The translations under genes and the position numbers were made by a program. Source: Pararhizobium mangrovi (GTDB lineage: Bacteria; Pseudomonadota; Alphaproteobacteria; Rhizobiales; Rhizobiaceae). Taken from it: 64,000 nt of DNA. Of this stretch, positions 45,980 through 54,997 are shown piece by piece (position 1 is the stretch's first letter; each line of letters starts with the position of its first letter). The notes under the pieces are model-generated. The model searched no databases and was not told the DNA's origin. It worked only from the letters and a program-made list of their open reading frames with translations. Where the stretch lies: NCBI RefSeq assembly GCF_006516965.1, contig NZ_VHLH01000018.1:1-64000 (forward strand), read 5' to 3'.

Positions 45980-47263
45980 ATGATACCTGTTGCCCTCGGA
46001 CTGCTGTTTGCGTTGCTTGCCATCGGGATACCGATCGGCGCGATGATGCTGATCCTGGCGCTCGCACTGGATTTCGGGTTCTCTCCGATGCCGCTTTATC
46101 GCGCCGTCGGGGAGTTGAGCTGGACGTCGTCGTCGAACTATCTTCTCGTTTGCGTCCCGTTGTTCATTCTGCTTGGTGAAATCCTGCTGCGTGCCGGCAT
46201 CGCCGAACGGCTCTACCAGGCGATCATGCAGTGGATCGGCTGGCTGCCGGGCGGCCTCATGCATGCAAACATCGGTGCCAGCATGGCATTCGCGGCGACT
46301 TCGGGCTCCAGCGTGGCGACGGCCGCCACGATCAGCGTCGTCGCGAAGCCGATGATCGGCAGATATGGCTACAGCGAGCGCCTGTTCTACGGGTCCGTCG
46401 CAGCAGGGGGGACGTTGGGTATCCTCGTACCCCCATCGATCAATCTCGTCCTCTACGGCTGGCTTACGAGCACATCCGTTCCTGCACTCTATATGGCGGG
46501 AATATTACCTGGGATCGTCCTGGCGGGCCTGTTTTCCGCCAGCATCCTGATCATCTGCCTGCTCCGCCCATCCTTCGGCGGCTACAAGATCGAAACGAGC
46601 TGGCAGTCCCGAATAGCGAGCCTGCCTTCGCTCCTGCCTCCGCTGTTCATCTTCGCCGTCATCATAGGCTCCATCTATCTGGGCATCGCGACACCGACCG
46701 AGTCGGCTTCCCTCGGCGTACTGGCAGCTTTGGTCCTCGCCGCGCTCTATCGCCAGCTCACGCTGCGAATGGTCATGGAAGCCGTAGACGGCACGATGCG
46801 CACGACCGGGATGATCATGCTGATCGTCATGGCGGCCTGGTTCCTGAACTTCGTCATTTCGGCGATGGGCCTCGTCGCCGCGATCAACTCCGCCATCGCA
46901 TCCATGGGACTTTCGCCGCTCGGCCTCCTGCTTTCGATCATCGCGATCTATGTGGTGCTTGGCTGCTTCATGGACCCGCTGCCGATGATGATCGTCACGG
47001 TCCCCGTTCTCACGCCGCTGGTCGTAGCGGCCGGATACGATCCGATCTGGTTCGGCATCCTCATCGTCATGTTGTGCGAAACCGCTTTGATCACGCCGCC
47101 GATCGGCATGATTCTGTTCGTCGTTCAGGGCGTGCGAAGAAGAGGTTCGATCACCGACCTCATGATCGGTGTCATGCCGTTCCTCGTCTCGCTCATCGTG
47201 ATCATCGCCATCGTGCTGCTGTTCCCGAAAGCAGTCCTGTGGCTGCCTTCGCTTCTGAACTGA
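45980..47263 (+). CDS. dctM: TRAP transporter large permease (DctM)
   Basis: 427 aa, about 12-13 membrane segments, normal length for DctM. Recognisable: YLLVCVPLFILLGEILLRAG, GASMAFAATSGSSVATAATIS (the family's Ser/Thr-rich hairpin), SVAAGGTLGILVPPSINLVLYG and CFMDPLPMMIVTVPV, MLCETALITPPIGMILFVV. It carries the sodium-driven transport step. Third gene of the TRAP operon. Confidence 0.95.
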   Translation: MIPVALGLLFALLAIGIPIGAMMLILALALDFGFSPMPLYRAVGELSWTSSSNYLLVCVPLFILLGEILLRAGIAERLYQAIMQWIGWLPGGLMHANIGASMAFAATSGSSVATAATISVVAKPMIGRYGYSERLFYGSVAAGGTLGILVPPSINLVLYGWLTSTSVPALYMAGILPGIVLAGLFSASILIICLLRPSFGGYKIETSWQSRIASLPSLLPPLFIFAVIIGSIYLGIATPTESASLGVLAALVLAALYRQLTLRMVMEAVDGTMRTTGMIMLIVMAAWFLNFVISAMGLVAAINSAIASMGLSPLGLLLSIIAIYVVLGCFMDPLPMMIVTVPVLTPLVVAAGYDPIWFGILIVMLCETALITPPIGMILFVVQGVRRRGSITDLMIGVMPFLVSLIVIIAIVLLFPKAVLWLPSLLN

Positions 47264-47282
47264 CCCTGCAATGGAGAACAGA

Positions 47283-47939
47283 ATGCAAGAAGAACAAACC
47301 GTGCGCCTGCGTGGCAAGACGGTCGTCGTAACGGAGGAAATGCGCCAGAAGGTGCTGGAGGAAATGCCGGAAATCGCCTGGATCAGCGATGAAGGACTGA
47401 AGGCGAAGGTCCTCGGCGCCTGGGCCGGTGCACTGGCTGCAAGCGGTTTCGACCGCATCGGCGACATGAAGCCGTCCGGCAATTACGATTCCATGCCGTT
47501 GCGCGCCGGCACGCAAGCGGATCATATGCGGTCCGTGACACGCCTAGCCGTCGCGATGGCCGAAGAATTCGACAGCCTGCTGCCCGGGTTCAAGTACGAT
47601 CGGGACATCCTGATAGCCGGCGGTCTGTGCCACGACATCGGCAAGGTATGGGAGTTCGACCCCGAAAACGTGGAACGTTGGCGGGCGGACCCCTCCAACT
47701 CCGGTATGCCTTCGATCCGCCATCCCGGCTACGGCGTGCATATCTGCCTGACTGCCGAACTGCCCGAGGAAGTGGCGCACATTGCCGGGGCTCATTCGGG
47801 TGAAGGCGAGCTACTGACGCGCAGTCTCGAGAATACCATCATCCATTGGGCCGATTACAGCTTCTGGAAGATCATCGAGAGCGGCGGGCAGCTCGCCGAC
47901 AGGGATGACTGGCTGCCGCCCGAGAAAAAGGCGCATTGA
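47283..47939 (+). CDS. HD-domain metal-dependent hydrolase of the TRAP operon
   Basis: 218 aa. HD-superfamily metal motif: DHMRSVTRLA, CHDIGKVWEF, HPGYGVHI, AGAHSGEGE and HWADYSFWK provide the H...HD...H...H...D series. The number of histidines is consistent with either phosphohydrolase activity or a di-iron oxygenase of the PhnZ/myo-inositol oxygenase kind. ATG at 47283 has GGAG seven nt upstream; an ATG at 47271 lacks one. It is 19 nt behind dctM, so it very probably acts on the imported compound or its product. Followed by a hairpin at 47950-47977. Confidence 0.78.
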   Translation: MQEEQTVRLRGKTVVVTEEMRQKVLEEMPEIAWISDEGLKAKVLGAWAGALAASGFDRIGDMKPSGNYDSMPLRAGTQADHMRSVTRLAVAMAEEFDSLLPGFKYDRDILIAGGLCHDIGKVWEFDPENVERWRADPSNSGMPSIRHPGYGVHICLTAELPEEVAHIAGAHSGEGELLTRSLENTIIHWADYSFWKIIESGGQLADRDDWLPPEKKAH

Positions 47940-47949
47940 CGGCGTTTCG

Positions 47950-47977
47950 TCGAAGCTTTGCCATGGGGTAGCTTCGA
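47950..47977. terminator. hairpin between the convergent TRAP and type I secretion operons
   Basis: TCGAAGCT and AGCTTCGA form an 8-bp stem with a 12-nt loop, 10 nt after the HD gene stop. No T-tract. The rest of 47940-48125 shows no gene. Confidence 0.5.
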
Positions 47978-48125
47978 TCGGCATCGGCGCTGCGCTTCCA
48001 GGCCATTCGTTTGACGCTCGGAATATGGACGACGCATGGCCGCGGGATACTGCGAGAGCCCGCCATGTCCATGCGCCGTCGTTGTCGGCGGCAATCTCAC
48101 TACTGATCGTCGGCCGGATGCCTCG

Positions 48126-49478
48126 TCAGCTTTCGCGGAAAGCGCGGTGGAAGCTGTCGCGGATCGGTTTGGTCAGGTAGTCGAGGAAGGTTCGCGAACC
48201 GGTCTCGACATAGGCCTCGACGGGCATGCCGGGCCTCAGCGTCATGCCGTCGGGCAGCACGCCTTTGCCTTTTCCGTCGAGTTGCAGGCGGGCGACGTAG
48301 TAGCGTTTGCCCGTCTTGTCGTCGACGAGGCGGTCGGCCGAGACGTAGCTGACGCTTGCCGGCACGGTCGGGGTCGTACGGTTGTTGAGGCCGGCAAAAC
48401 GCAGCCGCGCTTCCTGTCCGACCGTGACCTTGTCGATGTCCTGCGGCCGGATCTTCGCCTCGACGATGAGCTTGCGCCCCGTCGGTAAAATCTCGACGAG
48501 GGGATCGGCCGGCTTGACGACGCTGCCGATGGCGTTGACGTGCATGCGCACGACGACACCGTCGCACGGCGCCCGGATCACCACCCGGCGGAACACGTCT
48601 TCGGCCGCCTGCAGCTTCTCGCGCGTGTCGGAAAGCTGGCTCTGCAGGGTGTCGATCTGCGAGACGGCCTGCTCCGTGCGCTTGGTGTCGAGCTGCGAGA
48701 GTTCCTCGCGCGTTTTTTCGATATTGGTGCGCGCGGAAAGGATGGCGGACTTCGTCTCGCCGACCTGGCCGAGCATCTGCGATTGCGAAAGCAGGAGCGT
48801 CGTATATTGCGAACGGGAGGTCAGCCCCTTTTCCAGAAGGGTCTTTTGGCGGGCCATCGCGTCCTTGACCGTGGCGAGCTGGTCGGATGCGGACTTTTTC
48901 TGCGCGCTCAGCCCGTCCACCTTCTGCCCGAGCGCCTTCAGACGCTGGTTGAGGATAAAGGTTTCCTGGCTGTGCAGCTTCTGGCGGGCGGCGAACTCGT
49001 TGCGCTGCTCGGCGAGAACGTCCTCGGAGCCACTTTCGCCCGCCATCGTCTTCAGTTTGTCGGAAAAGGTCAGCGTCTCGTCGCCGGCGCGCACCGTCTT
49101 CAGCCGGGCGATGCGTGCCGAAAGGGCGACGACCTGCTTGGTCAGCCGGTTCGTCTGCGTCTCGGCCTCGGTCGGGTCGAGTCTGAGGAGCGGATCGCCC
49201 TTTTCTACACGGTCCCCCTCGTGCACCAGGATCGAACGGACGATGCCGCCTTCGAGGTGCTGGACGACCTGGTTCTTGCCGGATGCGACGACGACGCCCT
49301 GCGAGACGACCGCGCCGGCGATCGGCGCGAACCCGGCCCAAAGCCCGAAGCCGAGAACGAAGAGGGCCGTGGTCGCAAGCGCGATCAGCCCCGGCCGGCG
49401 CATGTCGGTGACGACCGTATCGCCCCACGAGGAAAAGGGTGCGAGCGTTCCGCTCGGCTTCGGCGTGATCTCAGCCAC
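48126..49478 (-). CDS. type I secretion membrane-fusion protein (HlyD/PrsE family)
   Basis: 450 aa from a GTG start at 49478, which follows AGGAGG by five nt and overlaps the ATPase gene by 8 nt; an ATG further upstream (49532) would lie deep inside the ATPase frame. One membrane helix near residues 32-52 (LIALATTALFVLGFGLWAGF), a lipoyl-like half motif (GGIVRSILVHEGDRVEKGDPLLRLD), a long periplasmic coiled coil, the second half motif (VIRAPCDGVVVRMHVNAIGSVV), and the HlyD C-terminus. It links the inner-membrane ATPase to an outer-membrane TolC-type channel, which is not encoded in the window. Confidence 0.93.
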   Translation of the reverse strand: MAEITPKPSGTLAPFSSWGDTVVTDMRRPGLIALATTALFVLGFGLWAGFAPIAGAVVSQGVVVASGKNQVVQHLEGGIVRSILVHEGDRVEKGDPLLRLDPTEAETQTNRLTKQVVALSARIARLKTVRAGDETLTFSDKLKTMAGESGSEDVLAEQRNEFAARQKLHSQETFILNQRLKALGQKVDGLSAQKKSASDQLATVKDAMARQKTLLEKGLTSRSQYTTLLLSQSQMLGQVGETKSAILSARTNIEKTREELSQLDTKRTEQAVSQIDTLQSQLSDTREKLQAAEDVFRRVVIRAPCDGVVVRMHVNAIGSVVKPADPLVEILPTGRKLIVEAKIRPQDIDKVTVGQEARLRFAGLNNRTTPTVPASVSYVSADRLVDDKTGKRYYVARLQLDGKGKGVLPDGMTLRPGMPVEAYVETGSRTFLDYLTKPIRDSFHRAFRES

Positions 49479-51252
49479 GGGCACCTCCTGCGACGGTCGT
49501 GGGTAGACGGGGACGCTCGCCAGCCTGCGCACGGGACGCGTCGGACGGCTCCTTTCCGGTTTCGTTGCCGCGCGAGGCCGCCGCGAGCATCGGAGAGTCC
49601 GCGCCGAGAATGCGCTTCTTCTCGCCGAAGCTTTCGAGCGCCCCGTTGCGGATGATCATGATGGTGCCGGCCTGCTTGGCGAGATGGCGGCGCTGCGTCA
49701 CGGCGACGATCGTCACGCCGGCCTCGTGTGCGGCCTGCAACGCGCTTTCGAGTGCGGCCTCGCCCTCGGCATCGAGGTTCGCGTTCGGCTCGTCGAGCAG
49801 GAGCAGTCGCGGCTCGCCGAAGAAGGCGCGTGCCAGGCCGATGCGTTGACGCTGACCGCCCGAAAGCCTGAGGCCGCTCGGGCCGACCGGCGTGTCGTAG
49901 CCCTTCGGCAGGCCGACGACGAGCTCGTGGACATGCGCCTTGCGGGCGGCTTCGACGATCGCCTCGTCCGTTGCGTGCGGGTCGAAGCGGGCGATGTTCT
50001 GCGCCACGGTGCCCGGCAGCAGTTCGACGTCTTGCGCCAGGTAGCCGACGTGCCGGCCGAGCTGCTCCCGGTTCCATTGGCGGATGTCGGCGCCGTCGAT
50101 GCGCACGGCACCGGCGCGAAGGGGCACGGCCCCGATCATGGCACGCAGGAGCGTCGATTTGCCCGCACCGGACGGGCCGACGATCGCCAGAAAGGTTCCG
50201 GCCTCGACGACGGCAGAAATGCGCCGCAACAACGGTTCGCCCGTAGGGTCGTCGGCGGGCAGGGCAAGCACGTCCTCGAGCGTGATATGGCCGGTCGGCG
50301 TGGGCAGTTCGGTCCGCCGCTCTTCGTCGTCCGCCGTGTCGAGCTTCGCCTTCAGCCGCGACCATGCGCGGGAGGCTTCGATCGCCCCCTTCCATCCGCC
50401 GATGATCTGGTCGATCGGCTGGAGGGCCCGCCCGGAAATCAGCGAGGACGCGAAGATCATGCCTGCGGTCATCTCGCCCTGAAGGACCAGATAGCCGCCG
50501 ATGCCGAGAATGGCGATCTGCAAGGCAATGCGGAAGGCGCGGGAAATCCCAGAAAAGACGGCGTTGGTCCGGCCGAGCGTGTTCTGCACGTGGAGGTGGC
50601 GCGCCGCACTGCCGCCCCATGCGCCGATGGCGCTGCGCGTCATGCCCATCGCTTCGATGCTTTCGGCGTTTCGGGCGATGGCCTGCGCCGAAAGCATGGC
50701 CGCCGTGTTCTGCTCGGCGACCTCGGCCGAGGGTTTGGCCGAGAAGCGCTGGTTGGCGAAGGCGATCAGCATGAGGACCGCCGCGCCGAGGCTCGCCACG
50801 AGGCAGAGCAGCGGATGGATGAAATAGAGCAACAGGAGGAAGAGCGGCGTGAACGGCAGGTCGAGGAACGCGAACGCGCCACGGCCGCCGAGGAAATTGC
50901 GGACCGTCTCCAGATCGCGAAGCGGCTGGATATCGCCGAGCCCGGCCTTGCGCCCGCGCATGCATGCGACGACGGCCGTGTCTCCGGCGGCGACGGCAAG
51001 GTGCACGCCGATGCGCGTGGCCATCAGGGTGCGGATCGCGTCGAGTAGGCCGAGCAGCATGACGGCGCCGGCGGCCAGGATGGAGATGTAGACCAGCGTG
51101 TCCAGCGAGCGGGACTGCAGGATCCGGTCGTAGACCTGCAGCATGTAGAGCGGCTGCACGAGCAGCAGGACGTTGATGACGAGGCCGAGCCCCGCGAGAC
51201 GGAACGCCGCCGTTCGCACGATGCGCAGCAGCCGGTCGGAAGAGCGGTTCAT
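49471..51252 (-). CDS. type I secretion ABC transporter (PrtD/PrsD family)
   Basis: 593 aa: exporter-type membrane domain with six helices (about 1-300, beginning RLAGLGLVINVLLLVQPLYM, QVYDRIL typical of PrtD) and an ATPase domain with Walker A GPSGAGKSTL, signature LSGGQRQR, Walker B LLLLDEPNANLD and the H-loop region. There is no C39 peptidase or C39-like domain at the N-terminus, as expected for the PrtD/PrsD/HasD class. In rhizobia such systems secrete glycanases and other surface proteins. The neighbouring gene at 51488-53473 on the same strand is the likely cargo. A 235-bp gap containing a strong hairpin separates them. Confidence 0.94.
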   Translation of the reverse strand: MNRSSDRLLRIVRTAAFRLAGLGLVINVLLLVQPLYMLQVYDRILQSRSLDTLVYISILAAGAVMLLGLLDAIRTLMATRIGVHLAVAAGDTAVVACMRGRKAGLGDIQPLRDLETVRNFLGGRGAFAFLDLPFTPLFLLLLYFIHPLLCLVASLGAAVLMLIAFANQRFSAKPSAEVAEQNTAAMLSAQAIARNAESIEAMGMTRSAIGAWGGSAARHLHVQNTLGRTNAVFSGISRAFRIALQIAILGIGGYLVLQGEMTAGMIFASSLISGRALQPIDQIIGGWKGAIEASRAWSRLKAKLDTADDEERRTELPTPTGHITLEDVLALPADDPTGEPLLRRISAVVEAGTFLAIVGPSGAGKSTLLRAMIGAVPLRAGAVRIDGADIRQWNREQLGRHVGYLAQDVELLPGTVAQNIARFDPHATDEAIVEAARKAHVHELVVGLPKGYDTPVGPSGLRLSGGQRQRIGLARAFFGEPRLLLLDEPNANLDAEGEAALESALQAAHEAGVTIVAVTQRRHLAKQAGTIMIIRNGALESFGEKKRILGADSPMLAAASRGNETGKEPSDASRAQAGERPRLPTTVAGGARG

Positions 51253-51430
51253 GAATGTCGTCCCAAGCAGCAGTGCCGCGCGATGGCTTTCGCCGCCGCG
51301 CGGAAACGTATGGAAGAGGGCAAGCGGAATTGTCCGCCCTCGTGGTCTGGCGACGCGCGGGCCTTTGCAGGGCCGCGAGGCTTCGTCGCCGCGAGCACGG
51401 GGCTTCGCGAGCTTACGCGAATGCGGATAT

Positions 51431-51459
51431 GCGGCCCGGCGGTGGATCCGCCGGGCCGC
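51431..51459 (-). terminator. strong hairpin after the secreted glycosidase gene
   Basis: A perfect 12-bp GC stem, GCGGCCCGGCGG and CCGCCGGGCCGC, around a 5-nt loop. Located 28 nt beyond the stop codon of the 51488-53473 gene. No T-tract, but the stem is very stable. It could limit read-through into the secretion genes and so set the cargo to transporter ratio. Confidence 0.7.
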
Positions 51460-51487
51460 TCAGTGCTTCGGTAGGAGGGTTCCGCGT

Positions 51488-53473
51488 TTAGGCGGCGAAC
51501 CCCCAGTCGGCCAGATGATGGTCCACGAAATTGTGGATCTGGTCGAAATCGAAGGCGTGCGAGCCGTGATCGGTGGAACCGCTTTCGTCACCGCCAGCCT
51601 GGTCGGAAGAGACGTGATCGAGCAGGTTCTGCACGTCGCTGCCGTCGCCGTGTGTCATGCGGTCCGCAAGATCGCTCCAGTCGTGCGAATGGACGGCGTT
51701 GCGGGCCCAGTCGAGCGCGCCCTGCCAGTCGCCGGCATCGCCGGACATCCACGGAAGGCCGGAGCCGGAATGCGAGCCGGCATTACCGGCGTCGGCGCTC
51801 GAGCCGTCGTCCGTCCCGGCGTCGCTACCGGTCGCTGCGCCGTCGTCACTCGCACCCTGCGAGGTCGAGCCGTCGGCGGTATGCGTTCCGTCGTCCGTAC
51901 TGGACGAGCCGTCGGCCACCGTGGTGCCGCCGTTGCCCGAGCTGCTGGCATCCGAACCGCTCGCTTGGTTGCCCGAAGAACCGGAGTCATCCGTCGAGGA
52001 TCCGCCGGAAGCCTGCTGGTCGTCGCCGGAACCGGAGTCGTCTCCGGCGCTCGCCGAGGCGTGGTCGTCGTTGCCCGTCGTGGAACCGTTGTTCGAACCG
52101 GAATCGTCGGTGCTCGTCGGAGGAACCTGCGCGGAAACGTTGCCGGCTTGTCCGGAACCCGTACTACCGGTCGTGGCATTGCCGGTGCCGGTGGTAGTAG
52201 TGCCGGTGCCATTGCTGGCGGAGGCCGTCTGGTTGGCACTCGAAGCCTCGTCGACATTGATGATGACCGGATGATCGGAAAGCGAGAACGTGACGTTGCC
52301 GCTGTCGTCCGCGCTCGCGACCTGTTCGCTTCCCGTCATCGGGTCGTAGACCGTGAAGTCGGCTTCGCCCGAAGCGAGCGAAAGCGTCACGTCGTGCGTG
52401 TCCGCCTGAACCGCGCTCGCCGTATCGCTGTCCCAGATCTGCGGCTCGTCCCACACGACGATGTCGGTGGTTCCGTCGCCTGCCGTCATCGCCATCTCGT
52501 GGGCGCTGTCGGGTGCGCCGGAGAAGGAATAGTCGAAGGATGCGTCCGCCGAGGTCGCGTTGCCCGAATGGTCGTCGAGGATCGTGGTGAGGTTGTGGAT
52601 CGCATCGGCGACCGGCTTTGCCGAACCGTCGGGATTGAAGAGCCCGTAATGCAGTTCGGGATCGCTGCCGCTGTCTTCGGCATGATCGAGCAGCTGATAG
52701 AGATAGGTGGTCTGCGTGCCGCTTTCGGCGGCGTCCATCAGCAGGTTCAGCGTGGACTTCGCCTGCACCGTCTCGCTGACGCCGCGGTCGTGGTCCGGCA
52801 TGCTGTAGTAGCCGCTTTCCGTGACGATCGCCGTTTCGGACGGCGTCGGGGTCTCGCCGGTCGCAAGCGCCTGATCCCAGATATTGCTCGGCTGCTCGCC
52901 ATCGGGGAAGTAGATGTGCGCGTTGCCGAGGTCGGTCGCGTCGGAAAGATCGCCGAGCGGCGCGTAGCTCGAGGAGCCGACCCCGGCGAGCGTCAGGTTG
53001 GCGACGGGAATGTCGGACAACGTCGCGTTGTCCTGAACGGCGTTGTAGAGGTCGTGCTGGAGGTCGGCCTCGGCCTGCAGGCTCGTCGATCCGTTCCAGG
53101 GGGCGGGCGAGTAGTTCACCTCGTTCGGCCCTTCGATCGAATTGATGCTGCCGGGATGGGCGTCCTCGAAATCGGCCATCCGGTCGATGCTGCCGTAAAG
53201 CTTCGTCTCGCCGTCGTTGACGGGAATGAGGAAGTCGAAGTCGACGCCGGCATCGGCCAGCTGGTCGAACGGCTGGCTCAGCCAGTCCGGCGGGGCGGCG
53301 TCACGCACGTTGTCGACGCCGAGATACTGCAGACTGCTTTCGACCATATCGACATTGGCGTAAGCCGTGTCCGTCCAGGTCATGTGAACGTTCACGCCGA
53401 TGGAATCAACGAAGGAAGATGTCGTTTCCCCCGAAGACGATGAAAAGCTCTGCCCTTCAGATAAACTCGCCAT
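51488..53473 (-). CDS. large acidic secreted glycosidase, likely type I secretion substrate
   Basis: 661 aa with no N-terminal signal peptide. Residues 24-300 form a glycosidase-like domain with the same motif series as the Tat-exported protein at 21098-22450: IGVNVHM, LGVDNVRDAA, SIEGPNE (E118), NAHIYF, VTESGYY (E219), LYQLLDH, GLFNPDGSAKPV. Residues about 305-410 resemble a beta-sandwich. Residues about 411-580 are a linker almost wholly of Ser, Gly, Asp, Thr and Ala. The last 80 residues are His/Asp-rich and end DHHLADWGFAA, a plausible uncleaved C-terminal secretion signal. No RTX nonapeptides are present. The lack of a signal peptide, the adjacent exporter and the acidic composition support type I secretion. 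Target polysaccharide unknown. Confidence 0.78.
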   Translation of the reverse strand: MASLSEGQSFSSSSGETTSSFVDSIGVNVHMTWTDTAYANVDMVESSLQYLGVDNVRDAAPPDWLSQPFDQLADAGVDFDFLIPVNDGETKLYGSIDRMADFEDAHPGSINSIEGPNEVNYSPAPWNGSTSLQAEADLQHDLYNAVQDNATLSDIPVANLTLAGVGSSSYAPLGDLSDATDLGNAHIYFPDGEQPSNIWDQALATGETPTPSETAIVTESGYYSMPDHDRGVSETVQAKSTLNLLMDAAESGTQTTYLYQLLDHAEDSGSDPELHYGLFNPDGSAKPVADAIHNLTTILDDHSGNATSADASFDYSFSGAPDSAHEMAMTAGDGTTDIVVWDEPQIWDSDTASAVQADTHDVTLSLASGEADFTVYDPMTGSEQVASADDSGNVTFSLSDHPVIINVDEASSANQTASASNGTGTTTTGTGNATTGSTGSGQAGNVSAQVPPTSTDDSGSNNGSTTGNDDHASASAGDDSGSGDDQQASGGSSTDDSGSSGNQASGSDASSSGNGGTTVADGSSSTDDGTHTADGSTSQGASDDGAATGSDAGTDDGSSADAGNAGSHSGSGLPWMSGDAGDWQGALDWARNAVHSHDWSDLADRMTHGDGSDVQNLLDHVSSDQAGGDESGSTDHGSHAFDFDQIHNFVDHHLADWGFAA

Positions 53474-53937
53474 ATTTTCTCTTTCGCCTAGATTTCTGAA
53501 ATAAACGATTGCGAGCTTAATTTTGCTCGCGGGGCTGACGTATATTTCAACGCGTTATGAGGAATACGTTCGTAATTTTGGCAGAAAATAGACGGTAAAA
53601 CCGCGTTTTCCGGCGGATATTATTGGTAAGGTTATATTAATTAAGAATTCTGCAACGTAAATTACGCGCAATCGATGCTAATTTTTCCGAACAAGACCGT
53701 AGAAAATAACGATGAGCGATTAAGCCGCAGGATAGGCTCGTCGACACTTGCACCACGGATCGGGCAGTGCCGATCAGCCTTGCCGACATCGAAAAAAAAC
53801 GCACAGGCAGGCGAGGGATCGGGCCGGAACACCCTTTTACGGCGAGCGAACAATCGGGATGCGTGGGGAGATTGTGATTCGCGATTGTGCCGATCGGTTG
53901 TTGCCGATGGGCGTTCGACCTCGTTTTGATGCGGATC
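53474..53937. other. 464-bp AT-rich intergenic region
   Basis: No convincing gene. The part next to the secreted glycosidase is very AT-rich and contains a small hairpin in that gene's leader (GCGAGC, loop, GCTCGC at 53511-53530) and an AT-rich segment around 53630-53650 (TATATTAATTAAGAATTC). It presumably carries the glycosidase promoter. The short plus-strand frame 53675-53929 has no protein-like features. The right end abuts the 3' end of the carnitine regulator gene. Confidence 0.5.
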
Positions 53938-54915
53938 TCAATCGCTGCGTACGCCGCTCGGGCTCTGTCCGTAGGCGCGTCTGAAGGCGCGGGAAAAGGC
54001 GGCGGCGGAGGAAAAGCCCGTGCGTGCGGCGATGTCGGCGAGCGGCATGCGGGAATCGCGCACCAGTCGCCGCGCGGCGCTCAGGCGCAGCCTCAGGAAA
54101 TAGGCGCCGGGGGATTCGCCGATCGTCTTTTCGAAGACGTTTTCGAGCGTTCGCGTCGTCACACTGCACCGCTTGGCAAGGGCTGCGACGGTCACCGGCG
54201 CATCGATGCTCGCCTCCATCAACCGCACCGCATGGGCAAAACGCGGATCGTAATCGTCGAGCCGGCCGAGCGAGACGAGCGGCTGCGCGTCCTCGCCGGT
54301 CGAGGCCTGCTCGTAGATGAACACGCTCGCCACATCGAGCGCCGTCGCCATGCCGTGGCGCATGCGCACGATGTGTAGCATCAGGTCGAAGGTGGGCGAG
54401 GCGCCGCCCGTCGTCAGGAAACGCCTGTCGATGACGTACCGGTCGGGCACGACGTCGATGTCGGGGAAGGCGGCCGCGAAATCCTCGAAATCCTCCCAAT
54501 GCGTCGTCGCCTTGTGGCCGTTGAGGAGGCCGGAGCGCGCGAGGAGCCAGGAGCCCGCCTCGATACCGCATGTCGCCCGCGCACCGTTCGAGGCGCGTGC
54601 GATCCTTGCGAGAAGCCGGCCATCGGCCCTTTCCGCGCCGAAGCTCGCGACCACCACGAAAAGGTCCGTGCGCCGTTCCGGTCGGAAGCGGTCGTTCGGT
54701 ACGACGGGAATGCCGCAGGTCGTCGCGGCAGGCTCGCCGTCCGGCGTCACGATCTGCCAGCGGAAGACTTCGCGTTGCTCGATCCGGTTCGCCGCGCGCA
54801 GCGGATCGATCGCCGAGGCCACGGACATGAGCGATGCACCCGGCAGGATCAGGAAGATGACCTCCAGCGGTGAGACGTCCGGCGAGAGGATCGATGTGAG
54901 TTCGTAATCCGGCAT
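53938..54915 (-). CDS. cdhR: GlxA-family AraC-type regulator of carnitine catabolism (CdhR-like)
   Basis: 325 aa. N-terminal DJ-1/PfpI-like domain (LEVIFLILPGASLMSVASAIDPLRAANR; ATCGIEAGSWLLARSGLLNGHKAT.HW, with the nucleophile-position Cys of ATCGIEAG) and a C-terminal AraC double helix-turn-helix (VTVAALAKRCSVTTRTLENVFEK, MPLADIAARTGFSSAAAFSRAFRRAYG). This is the architecture of CdhR, which activates carnitine dehydrogenase genes in Pseudomonas. The start at 54915 gives a normal N-terminus (MPDYELTSILSPDVSPLEV). Divergent from the carnitine operon with 82 bp between, so it very likely senses carnitine or a breakdown product. Confidence 0.88.
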   Translation of the reverse strand: MPDYELTSILSPDVSPLEVIFLILPGASLMSVASAIDPLRAANRIEQREVFRWQIVTPDGEPAATTCGIPVVPNDRFRPERRTDLFVVVASFGAERADGRLLARIARASNGARATCGIEAGSWLLARSGLLNGHKATTHWEDFEDFAAAFPDIDVVPDRYVIDRRFLTTGGASPTFDLMLHIVRMRHGMATALDVASVFIYEQASTGEDAQPLVSLGRLDDYDPRFAHAVRLMEASIDAPVTVAALAKRCSVTTRTLENVFEKTIGESPGAYFLRLRLSAARRLVRDSRMPLADIAARTGFSSAAAFSRAFRRAYGQSPSGVRSD

Positions 54916-54997
54916 TCGCACTTCGTATTTTGCAAAGCCTCGAACTTCAAGCTGCGGGATGCTCGATACAATTCGATCGGACGGAAGGAAAAGCCCC

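Noticed and set aside
47905-48180. 91-aa plus-strand ORF between the HD gene and hlyD
   Set aside because: It overlaps the end of the HD gene and the C-terminal codons of hlyD, has no family features, and the region contains a terminator-like hairpin.
51488-53473. RTX (GGxGxDxxx) repeats in the secreted glycosidase
   Set aside because: The Ser/Gly/Asp-rich linker looks RTX-like at first sight, but no nonapeptide register can be traced; it is a low-complexity linker.
53675-53929. 84-aa plus-strand ORF in the gap before the carnitine regulator
   Set aside because: No ribosome binding site, no hydrophobic or domain-like pattern, and it spans promoter-like AT-rich DNA.
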